Of a DNA stretch of 64,000 bases, positions 34,953 to 43,057 are shown piece by piece. Under the pieces are notes generated by a model. That model searched no databases and was not told where the DNA came from. It worked only from the letters and a program-made list of their open reading frames with translations. A program made the position numbers and the translations under genes. The stretch's first letter is position 1, and each line of letters begins with the position of its first letter. The stretch comes from Casimicrobiaceae bacterium (GTDB taxonomy: Bacteria; Pseudomonadota; Gammaproteobacteria; Burkholderiales; Casimicrobiaceae): assembly GCA_026646885.1 (NCBI GenBank), contig JAPKHK010000001.1, forward strand, positions 602,501 to 666,500, written 5' to 3'.

Positions 34953-37319
34953 ATGACGCTACGCAGGTTGCCGATCATCGTGGTTCTCGCCGCTGGGTTC
35001 AGCGCTTTGCCGGGGCAGGCTTTGGAGATTACCGGCACCGTCACCATCAGCGGCGCGGCAGCAAGCGGCGTGGGCGTCTACGGTGCCAACGCGGACTGCA
35101 CGCCGACCAATGGCGCGGGGGCATATGCCTGCACCGTTGCCAACGGCTGGTCAGGCAGCATTGCGCCGCGGCGCGTGGGCGCGCGCTTTGAAGCGGTCGG
35201 CGATCCCTATGCACCGGCAGCAAGGACCTTCACTTCCCTCGCGGCCAGCCAGGCGGGAGTCGACTTCGCCGGCACGCCCAACCCGTCGGCGCGCTCGGAG
35301 CGGGCGATCTATCGTGCCGGCACCAACCAGTTCTTTCTTGATTACGACCAAAATTCCTCCCCCGAGGCCATTGTCCGCTTCGGAACCATCGGTGATCTGC
35401 CCTTGGTGGCGGACGTGAACGGCGACGGACTCTCCGACCTGGTGGTCTACCGGAGCGGCACCTGGTTCACATCCACCAACCGCAACGGGACCGCCGATCA
35501 GATCTACGGTTTCGGCGGCGTTGCCGGCGACATTCCCTTGCTCGCCGACCTCAGCGGCGATGGCCGAGCCGACCTCATCATCTTTCGCGGCGGCACTTGG
35601 TACGTGTCGACCGGCCGCAATGGCGTCGCCGATCGCATCTACCATTTTGGGCAAGCCGGAGATATCCCGCTCGCCGGTGACATGGACGGAGACGGACTCG
35701 CCGATCTGGTGATTTTCCGCAACGGACAGTGGTTCGTGGACACCACCCGAAGCGGCAGGGTCAGCCAGCAATTCGGGTTTGGAGGCGTGGCCGGAGAGCG
35801 GCCCCAACTGTTCGATCACGACGGCGATGGCCGGCTCGATGTCGCGGTCGTGCGAAATGGTCTCTGGTACATCTGTACCTCCCGCGACGGTGCGCTGGCG
35901 GCATTGGTCGGCTATGGCACCAGCGGAGACCTCCCGGTCGCCGGAAGCTTCAACACCGCCAATACGCTCTTTGTGCGCGCGGGAGGCAGCTGCACGGACT
36001 CATGCAGCGCCGCCAATCCTTATGGTTCGATCGGCGAAGCCTGGCGCGATGCCAGCGCGGGCACGGTGATTCGTATCGGCGCGGGCACTTATGCGGAGAA
36101 CTTGGTCTTCAGCTATCCCGGGAACCAGTATGCGCCGGGCGAGTTCGGCAAGAATCATGTCGCCTTCTTCGGTGTCGGGCGTCAAGCCGTAAGAGTCTCG
36201 CCAGCCTCCGGCGATGCCCTCTATCTCCAGGGCGCCAGCGGCTATCTGTTCCGGGGCATGAGTTTCCAGTCCTCGGGCGCATCCGGGCGGGGTGTCGTCC
36301 TGACCGGCGGGCCGGGAGACGCTTCGGCCTTGCCGAGTTTTCCCGCGGCGCACGCCGAGTTTGCCAATGTCGCCTTCGGGCCGAATGCCCACCACAATCT
36401 TCTGCTCACCGGTGCATCATGGGTTACAGCTTTCGACAGCAACGCCGACAGCAGCCAATTCAAGCAGGGCGTTTCGCTGTGGGACAACCCCCTTCTGATC
36501 GCGGACAATCTCAGCGCCTCCAACAATGGCTGGGGAGTAGCGCCGATTCCGCTGCCGGATGCAGGCAAAGGGCTGGAGATGATGCGCAATGCCGAAGCGC
36601 GAATCAACCGCTCGCGCTTCATCGACAATCTCACCTTCGGCGTCATCGCCATCAACAATTCCCGCCTCATCATGAGCAAGAGCACGGTCTCCGGCGCCAA
36701 GTACACGGGCATTCAAATCTGTGGCGCAAGCTCGCCGGACACGACGCGCACTACGCTAACCCAGAACTGGATCGCCGGTAACGGCATGGCGAAGCCTGCG
36801 GGCTTCCCCAATGGCTTCAATGGCCTGGAGTACTACACCACCTGTGTCGGCCATCAGCAAGTGAGCTCCAACGCCATCGTCGGCAACTCCTACAACGGCA
36901 TCTTCTTGGGCTCCGGCAGCGCGACGATCAGCGGCAACACATTCACCGGAAACATGATCGGTCTTTCGCTCTATGCCAACGATCAGTCGATGGGCGGCGA
37001 ACCCGCCTCGGCCGCAGACACCGATGTCGTGGTCACCGCCAATACTTTCGATGCCAATCGGGCAGACGGCATCTTCGCCGAACGCTTCGCGGCAACCGGC
37101 ACCCCACGCCGCTTGATCGCCCAAGTCGGGGGCGCCCCGGCACAGGGCCTGGCCAACCAGATCAAAAACCACACCGTACAGCCCGAGATCGGCTTCGCCT
37201 ATGGCATTTCGTGCAGCAACCTGCTGGCTGCGGATTTCGCCTGTGCCACCGGACAGAACGTCTTTAGCGGCAACAGCACCGATATCGAGGGCACTTGCCC
37301 GGCCAGCTGCGTCCCGTGA
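34953..37319 (+). CDS. Exported FG-GAP-like repeat plus right-handed beta-helix protein
   Basis: A 788-residue secreted protein. ATG 34953 is chosen because AGGAG lies 6 nt upstream and it begins a signal peptide (MTLRRLPIIVVLAAGFSALPG). About residues 115-330 hold five repeats of roughly 38-42 residues of the FG-GAP/VCBS type, each with an Asp-rich Ca2+-binding-like turn (VNGDGLSDL, LSGDGRADL, MDGDGLADL, HDGDGRLDV) and a YRSGTWF-like strand. From about 330 a parallel beta-helix follows, opening with SCTDSCSAANPYGSI and carrying N-rich turns (NAIVGNSYNGIFLG, NTFTGNMIGLSLY). The helix resembles the array proteins in style but lacks their exact head and cap. It may bind or process a surface polysaccharide. 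Confidence 0.84.
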   Translation: MTLRRLPIIVVLAAGFSALPGQALEITGTVTISGAAASGVGVYGANADCTPTNGAGAYACTVANGWSGSIAPRRVGARFEAVGDPYAPAARTFTSLAASQAGVDFAGTPNPSARSERAIYRAGTNQFFLDYDQNSSPEAIVRFGTIGDLPLVADVNGDGLSDLVVYRSGTWFTSTNRNGTADQIYGFGGVAGDIPLLADLSGDGRADLIIFRGGTWYVSTGRNGVADRIYHFGQAGDIPLAGDMDGDGLADLVIFRNGQWFVDTTRSGRVSQQFGFGGVAGERPQLFDHDGDGRLDVAVVRNGLWYICTSRDGALAALVGYGTSGDLPVAGSFNTANTLFVRAGGSCTDSCSAANPYGSIGEAWRDASAGTVIRIGAGTYAENLVFSYPGNQYAPGEFGKNHVAFFGVGRQAVRVSPASGDALYLQGASGYLFRGMSFQSSGASGRGVVLTGGPGDASALPSFPAAHAEFANVAFGPNAHHNLLLTGASWVTAFDSNADSSQFKQGVSLWDNPLLIADNLSASNNGWGVAPIPLPDAGKGLEMMRNAEARINRSRFIDNLTFGVIAINNSRLIMSKSTVSGAKYTGIQICGASSPDTTRTTLTQNWIAGNGMAKPAGFPNGFNGLEYYTTCVGHQQVSSNAIVGNSYNGIFLGSGSATISGNTFTGNMIGLSLYANDQSMGGEPASAADTDVVVTANTFDANRADGIFAERFAATGTPRRLIAQVGGAPAQGLANQIKNHTVQPEIGFAYGISCSNLLAADFACATGQNVFSGNSTDIEGTCPASCVP

Positions 37320-37363
37320 GACAGCCGCTCAACAATGGCTCGAAAGCAGAAACCCCGGCGGAG

Positions 37364-40300
37364 TCACAGGCGCCTTTGGTAGAGCCCCAGTTTCTCGACT
37401 CTGATCGCTCGACAGGCGCCGGCGTTGTCGAGATCGATCCGAACGCCCTTGACATGCCTCAGCAGCAGCCAACTCGGGAATGCATCCAGCGGCACGATGA
37501 GTGTTCCATCATCCGCCGTGAATCGCAGGCTTGCGCTCGGATACGCCCGCTCACGCTCGTCACCCCACCAGTAAACCTCTATCCGCGGTTGGGTCTTGCG
37601 ATCCAGGCATTCGAAATCGAATTTCAAGAGCCCCGCCTCGCGGCCCGAAATCGCCGCGCCCGAGAGGTCGACAATGATCTGCGGGTCATTGCCCTGGATG
37701 CGATAGCCCCCATCCTCGAACGCGAACTGATGCGGGCTCAGGGCAGACGCTTCAATCTCCTTGACGAGCGTCATTCGGTCGGCCAGCGCAGGCTCCGATC
37801 TGCCCCAGGCCACCGGCACCTTCCCCAGCTCTGGTGCCGAGAATGCCCGCTGAAGAAGCGCCATCCGGTACTCCTTGTTCCGCTGCTCCCCGGCCAACAA
37901 ATGCATACTCCTTGGCGGCGACCCCGGCGCGCCGACGAGAGTTGGTCCGTCGAGCCAGACACTCGCGCCCTCTTTGGAAACGCGCAAAACTCGGCGCACC
38001 TCGTCGGCCCCGACGCGAATCCTGTCACCTGGCTTGATGAAGGATAGAGCCACCAAGTCGTCGACCACGAAGGCCGCCTCGTTGCGATACAAACCGTGCT
38101 GCCAATTTTTGTCGGTAATCGCCTTGACCGCAACTTCGATCTCGGAGGGGCGACTGTCCACGACATCCCTGCTTCGGTAGCCGATGATGAATCCGTTCTC
38201 GAACTTGGGAATGTAATTGTCGATCACGAAGCGATACAAGAGATGGGTACGCAAGGCCAGGCCGCCGCCGTCGTGGTTGATGTTTTGCCCCTCCAAGAGC
38301 GCAAGTGGCGGCGGATTCGCCGCAAGCGTCTCCAGCGCACGCCGCTGTTGCGCTTCCCCCACCATGTTGTAAGGTGCGGTCACGGCGACCGGGGGTCTGC
38401 GGTTGAGATAAAAATATTGGGCGTTTCGGTTGGTCAGGTCGAGGTAGGTCTCCTCGGGACCCAACTTTGAGTCCATCAGTGCCCCGAGTCGGTTGAGCCG
38501 ATCCCAATGCTCCTTTTGCACATGCGACCGCCCGATATTGCCAAGTCCCGCGCTCTGACTATCGGTGAGTGTTGGCGCATTGATGCGGTTGGCAATGGAT
38601 TTCAGCAAACCCGAGGATGAAACCACTCCGTAATTGAGGAGCGCGCTCATGCATACGATCAGCAAGGCGAAGGGCGCCTTGGACTGCGGTTTGAGGATGG
38701 GCCACAAGAGCATCGGCAGCAGAACGGTCCAGCCCAGAATCGCGAGCAAGCCCGCCCTTGATATGTGAGCCTCCTCCAACCGTCCCATCGAATAGGGAAC
38801 CATTAGGAGACAGAAGATCAGAATGACGAGGGCTGGATAGATCTCGCTGGTGGCCCTTCTCCATTCCCCTCTGTTCGCATGGATCATCATGAGGCAAGCG
38901 ATTGGAATGGCGATCCAGGACATGCGAACGACATCGCCGGAAAGTCCCGGCCATCGGTTTCCTCCCCAATGGGCCTTCCAGACCATGCCATACGCGACTT
39001 GATTGACCGCGCCATTCTCGGCGACGTACCGAAGCGCCCCATGCAACATCGCGCCAAGCGGCGTGAAGAGCGCCAGACCGGCCAAGGTCGAGAGCGAAAC
39101 TCCGACGATCGCCCATTCCTTCTTGCCGCCGCTGCGCAAGACCGCCCAGGCCGCGTGCAGAGCCAAAACGCCCGATGCGGCAACCAGAACCGTCCCCTGC
39201 GGCGGCACCGCCAGAATGACGAGAGGCGCGGTCGCCACCCATACCGCCAGCCACTTCGCGGGCTCTGCGCGGAGCGCACGCGCCAGCCAAACGAAAAGAA
39301 CGGCAGCAAGAACGAACCAGGCAAGACGGCCGCGAAGGAAAAAGATGCAGACGATGGCCAAGGGGAGGCTACCCGACAGCCTAATAATCGCCAAGAACGC
39401 GATCAGCGCCAGTATTGCATGCACTAGACGTGCCGCCTCCAACAGGCTGCCTGCCGAGCCATCATAGAAAAGCACCGCGGACAACCCGGCCAGATCGTTG
39501 TCGATGGAGCCTTTGGCGGGAAGATAATCCACATAGGGAATCGCGCCCTTGAGGTAGAGCCACCATCCCAGGAGATTCTCGCCGAAATGATAATCGTCGG
39601 GGTTGATCATGGGCGCTCTGGTGCTCCCGACCTTTAGCGGCAGCAGTAGTGCAAATAGCGCGACAGGCGACAGAAGCCGCGACCAATCCGCACTCACCGC
39701 ATGCTTATGATAGCGCCAGAGCACATCGATGACGCTCCAGGCGATGAGGCCCCCAATCAGCGCCTTGAGCCAGACCGAGGTGGCGTACCGGGTGATCTCG
39801 CCAGAAGGGAGCAACAATTGGGCAGGAAAAAGCGTCAAGTAATAGGCGCAAGCGCCGATCTGTCCGATCATCAGCGCCGTCGGCAGGATACGAAACAGCT
39901 TTTCCGGCCACCGGGCCACGAGATAGACGCCACCGAGCATACCCACGCTGAACAAAGCGTAGCTTGCCGGCACGATGGCCGCGGCATCGACCTCGCCCAC
40001 CCGACCAGGCGCCGCGCGGCCGAGAACCAACGCCGTTTCCAGCGGGATCAGCGCAAGCAGGAGGATGGCCAGCATGAAAAGTCCACAGCGCTCCGGGTCG
40101 AACTCCGCCGCCCTTTGCGTATTGGCAATGGCCGCAATTCCCATGAATAGAACCGCGGAAGCGGATAGTAGGGCTAGCAACGCGGCATCGAAAGCGACGC
40201 CAGGCATGAAATTGAAAACTACCGCGGCGCCGGGCGCCGACCACCAAAGCAGTTGATTCGAAGCTCTGGCGGAGCGATCCGCGCCAAAACGATTGCGCAC

Positions 40301-40534
40301 TTGGATAAGGGCATGGGAAAGAAACAGAAATGCCAGAAACAACGCCAGAACGAAGCTCGGCAGGGATATCAAGTCCTGCAACTTGCTTCCAGCATCCCAG
40401 GTGATTCGGCCGACCACGAAATCCGCGTAGCGGGGCGGAATTCCTAGATTCCAGGTTGCATCGAGAACGACGACGGCGACTGCGCAGGCCGCCACAGCGG
40501 CGGCGAATTTTTCGGTATTCGAGAGCGGGCTCAC
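37364..40534 (-). CDS. Large multi-pass membrane protein with soluble C-terminal domain
   Basis: About 1056 residues if the GTG at 40534 (VSPLSNTEKF) is the start; this start follows GAGAGAACGAAG and avoids overlap with the upstream glycosyltransferase, whereas ATG 40591 would overlap it by 47 bp. Some fourteen hydrophobic helices span residues 1-650, followed by a soluble domain. The loop with NPDDYHFGENLLGWWLY and YVDYLPAKGSIDND has spaced acidic residues as in GT-C transferases. It shares this layout with the two paralogues at 43-47.5 kb. It is the last gene of the polysaccharide block; the exact reaction is unknown. Confidence 0.72.
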   Translation of the reverse strand: MSPLSNTEKFAAAVAACAVAVVVLDATWNLGIPPRYADFVVGRITWDAGSKLQDLISLPSFVLALFLAFLFLSHALIQVRNRFGADRSARASNQLLWWSAPGAAVVFNFMPGVAFDAALLALLSASAVLFMGIAAIANTQRAAEFDPERCGLFMLAILLLALIPLETALVLGRAAPGRVGEVDAAAIVPASYALFSVGMLGGVYLVARWPEKLFRILPTALMIGQIGACAYYLTLFPAQLLLPSGEITRYATSVWLKALIGGLIAWSVIDVLWRYHKHAVSADWSRLLSPVALFALLLPLKVGSTRAPMINPDDYHFGENLLGWWLYLKGAIPYVDYLPAKGSIDNDLAGLSAVLFYDGSAGSLLEAARLVHAILALIAFLAIIRLSGSLPLAIVCIFFLRGRLAWFVLAAVLFVWLARALRAEPAKWLAVWVATAPLVILAVPPQGTVLVAASGVLALHAAWAVLRSGGKKEWAIVGVSLSTLAGLALFTPLGAMLHGALRYVAENGAVNQVAYGMVWKAHWGGNRWPGLSGDVVRMSWIAIPIACLMMIHANRGEWRRATSEIYPALVILIFCLLMVPYSMGRLEEAHISRAGLLAILGWTVLLPMLLWPILKPQSKAPFALLIVCMSALLNYGVVSSSGLLKSIANRINAPTLTDSQSAGLGNIGRSHVQKEHWDRLNRLGALMDSKLGPEETYLDLTNRNAQYFYLNRRPPVAVTAPYNMVGEAQQRRALETLAANPPPLALLEGQNINHDGGGLALRTHLLYRFVIDNYIPKFENGFIIGYRSRDVVDSRPSEIEVAVKAITDKNWQHGLYRNEAAFVVDDLVALSFIKPGDRIRVGADEVRRVLRVSKEGASVWLDGPTLVGAPGSPPRSMHLLAGEQRNKEYRMALLQRAFSAPELGKVPVAWGRSEPALADRMTLVKEIEASALSPHQFAFEDGGYRIQGNDPQIIVDLSGAAISGREAGLLKFDFECLDRKTQPRIEVYWWGDERERAYPSASLRFTADDGTLIVPLDAFPSWLLLRHVKGVRIDLDNAGACRAIRVEKLGLYQRRL

Positions 40535-40544
40535 CTTCGTTCTC

Positions 40545-41399
40545 TCAGGACGGCTTCTGCTCAGGGTCGTAGCCGCCGACACAGGCGACAAGAAGCACGC
40601 GCAGCAAGGAGAGCTGACCCCTCAGTCCCTTGACCTTGGTAGGCACCACACCCTGTGGATACCTGCGCACCGTTGCGATTTCTTGGCAGCGGTACCCGAG
40701 TCTGGGCGCGCGGTAAGAGAGGTAAGCCAGCAGCTCGTAGCCGCAAAACACGTTCCGGAACGGCGCCACCTCGGCATCCAGCAACATCCGTCGGCTATAT
40801 CCTCGATAGCCCTGCGTGGTATCGGTCCATTTTTGCCCGGAGGCAAAGCTGAGAATTGGCGCATGGATGCAGCGAATCGCCCACTTGCGGATCAGAGGCG
40901 TGTTCTCCTCCCTGCCCCCCTCCACGAACCGAGAGCCTTGCACGAAATCCACGCCGCCCTCTAGCGCGGCGAGGAATCGGGCGATTGCTTCCGGGTCGTC
41001 TTTGTCGTTGCCGTCGATGGTGACGATCCCGCGATACCCCTGATCCAGAGCGAAGGCATAGGCGCATCGCAGCTGGGCACTGAGTTTACCCGGTCCGGTC
41101 TTGATCAGCAATCCCCGCACACCCATGCGCTTCAGCGCATCGGGTTCGACTGAGCCATCCGAGCTGCCTCCGTCGACGATCACGATGTCCGCCTGTGCCG
41201 CAACGTCGATCGCCTGCATACGACTGAGCAGGTTCGAGATGCGCCGCCCCTCATTGATCACCGGAACCACGACGCAATAAGCATGCTGACGGCCCAGCCA
41301 GAGCGGCACCTCCATGCTCGGAACGTCCCGCTGGGTCGCCTCTTCAGAAGAAACCTCCATGCCGGCACTCACAGTGTCAGAAAGATCGCTTTGGGCCAC
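40545..41399 (-). CDS. Family-2 glycosyltransferase (polyprenyl-phosphate type)
   Basis: A 284-residue GT-A enzyme. Motifs: CVVVPVINEGRRISNLL, IVDGGSSDGSV, a KLSAQLRCAYAFAL stretch, TIDGNDKDDPEAI (donor-binding Asp), QGSRFVEGG, and DTTQGYRGYSRR. These match transferases that load a sugar onto a polyprenyl phosphate. The frame opens with GTG 41399 after a 12-bp gap; ATG 41360 (MEVSSEEA) is an alternative without obvious loss of the domain. It sits between a sugar isomerase-like gene and a large membrane protein that could use the lipid-linked sugar. Confidence 0.85.
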   Translation of the reverse strand: MAQSDLSDTVSAGMEVSSEEATQRDVPSMEVPLWLGRQHAYCVVVPVINEGRRISNLLSRMQAIDVAAQADIVIVDGGSSDGSVEPDALKRMGVRGLLIKTGPGKLSAQLRCAYAFALDQGYRGIVTIDGNDKDDPEAIARFLAALEGGVDFVQGSRFVEGGREENTPLIRKWAIRCIHAPILSFASGQKWTDTTQGYRGYSRRMLLDAEVAPFRNVFCGYELLAYLSYRAPRLGYRCQEIATVRRYPQGVVPTKVKGLRGQLSLLRVLLVACVGGYDPEQKPS

Positions 41400-41411
41400 A
41401 CTGAACGCCGC

Positions 41412-42266
41412 TCACCCCGCGCACCGGCTCTCGGGGCCATGCGGCGCCGCACTCGGGCCATACGACCGCAACGCAAAGATCAGCGCACGCTCGATAGCAG
41501 CCAAGCGCGGCTCGGACTTTGCCGGGAGCATTTCGATGGTGACCCCATGCTCCGGCAGATAGCGCGAGAACGCGTGCCGAAATCTCTGATGGTCGTTTCC
41601 GCCATCGCCCAACGGAACAAGCCCCGGTTCGCTGGCGTGGATGTGCCCGATCAGGTGAGCGCATTGAGCCAGCACCTCGTTAGGGTCCTCGCCGTTCATG
41701 ATCACCGCTCCGGTATCGAACTGCATGCGGATCGCCGGATGGTCTATCGCGCTGACGACGCGGGCGGTCTCCGCGCTCGTCATCATGAAGTTCGAACCGT
41801 ATTGCGCCGGATTGGGTTCGAGACACAAGTTCACGCCCCTGGCCGCGGCGTAATCGCCGGCCCGCCGAAAAAAGCGAGACGCCACGTCGAGCGTTTCGTC
41901 ATCGCTCAAACCAGCTCGATCGCGGTTTTTGGGGGAACCGAAGACCAACCGGCTCGCACCAAGGCCCGCCGCGACACGGAAAACCGCGGTCAGATGGTCG
42001 AGCATCGCTTTCTGCACTGCTGGGGTACCGAAGACGTTGAGTCCCATGGTCCCAAACAGTAAGGACTGCATCCCGATGACCTCCACTCCCCGATCCGCCC
42101 ACCACCGCCGCACTTGCCGAATTTCCTCGTCCTTGGCGCAAGATGGATCGGCAAAATACTTGCCTGGTGCAATGTCTATCCCATCGATGCCATAACGGCC
42201 TAACAAAAGCGCCACCTCGGCGTCGTCTTCCACCTCCCAGGCAATGTTGGAAATCGCGAGCTTCAC
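41412..42266 (-). CDS. Sugar phosphate isomerase/epimerase-like TIM barrel
   Basis: A 284-residue protein of the xylose isomerase-like TIM-barrel family (AP_endonuc_2 fold). Probable metal ligands are spread as in the family: Glu in LCLEPNPAQYG, Asp in MQFDTGAV, His in IGHIHASEPG, and Glu in VTIEMLP. Such enzymes interconvert keto and aldo sugars or epimerise them; the sugar here is unknown, but the context suggests supply of an unusual sugar for the surface glycan. The neighbouring gene encodes an NAD-dependent reductase of the epimerase/dehydratase type, 8 bp upstream. Confidence 0.82.
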   Translation of the reverse strand: MKLAISNIAWEVEDDAEVALLLGRYGIDGIDIAPGKYFADPSCAKDEEIRQVRRWWADRGVEVIGMQSLLFGTMGLNVFGTPAVQKAMLDHLTAVFRVAAGLGASRLVFGSPKNRDRAGLSDDETLDVASRFFRRAGDYAAARGVNLCLEPNPAQYGSNFMMTSAETARVVSAIDHPAIRMQFDTGAVIMNGEDPNEVLAQCAHLIGHIHASEPGLVPLGDGGNDHQRFRHAFSRYLPEHGVTIEMLPAKSEPRLAAIERALIFALRSYGPSAAPHGPESRCAG

Positions 42267-42274
42267 GGTCGCTC

Positions 42275-43057
42275 TCAGAACGAAGCCCGCAAAGCCACTG
42301 GCTCAGATTGCGCGTAAGCGCGAATCGCCTGGACTGTGTCGTGCGCGCTGTATTGGTACCGGCCGCTCGTCCCAAACACCACGGCGTGCTGGGTCTGCAT
42401 GTCGTACCGGGCCGGCTGACCGTCTAGAATTTGGTCAAAGGGCCTGCCAAACCCTAGCCGAGACACATCCGCGATACTGATCGGAGCGGCGGTCAGGTGC
42501 AGCAGGCGCAAGTCCGCTTGCAAAGCCTTCTGAATGTCATACCAGAGGTTGACCATGGGATAGAACTGGAACACGCCCCGGCTATCGATGACTTGAAGAT
42601 TGTTGCCGTTATGAAAGTCGAAGATGACGTTCTTTCGCAGCCCCGGCCCCACCAGACCGGGAAGCCTCACGATCAGGTGGTGCGCGAAGTGGTCCACAAC
42701 GAATTCTTCGAGAATACGCCGATTCAGGCCGTAGGGATGCAATCCGGCTTGATCCACTGTCGAGGCCTCATCCACGCCGACAGGGTCTTTGAAAACGTCG
42801 ACGGTACTGATCAGAATGAACATCCCGCTCTCGACTGTCCTGAGGTGGCGGATCAGGGACTCGATGCTGTCTCGGTCCTGTTGCGGATTTCTGTTGGCCA
42901 TCCACTTCTGCGCGGGAGCACCGGCGCAAATCACGAGGTCGAACTGCCGGTCGGCAATCTCCTGAATGGTGGACGCGCGGTACACCGCATCGAAACTTCG
43001 CTGCCTCAGCAGCGTGCTGCCCACGAATCCGGAGTGGCCGATGAGCGCGCTAGTCAT
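42275..43057 (-). CDS. NAD-dependent epimerase/dehydratase-type reductase
   Basis: A 260-residue short-chain dehydrogenase-like protein with the extended-SDR Rossmann start ALIGHSGFVGSTLL (G-x2-G-x2-G). The catalytic region reads STVDVF and HPYGLNRRILEEF; the usual Y-x3-K is Y109-x3-R113, a change that could reduce or alter activity. It overlaps the upstream membrane protein gene by 8 bp and is followed after 8 bp by the TIM-barrel gene. It could reduce or epimerise a nucleotide- or phosphate-linked sugar, or serve as a binding protein if the Lys-to-Arg change is inactivating. Confidence 0.78.
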   Translation of the reverse strand: MTSALIGHSGFVGSTLLRQRSFDAVYRASTIQEIADRQFDLVICAGAPAQKWMANRNPQQDRDSIESLIRHLRTVESGMFILISTVDVFKDPVGVDEASTVDQAGLHPYGLNRRILEEFVVDHFAHHLIVRLPGLVGPGLRKNVIFDFHNGNNLQVIDSRGVFQFYPMVNLWYDIQKALQADLRLLHLTAAPISIADVSRLGFGRPFDQILDGQPARYDMQTQHAVVFGTSGRYQYSAHDTVQAIRAYAQSEPVALRASF

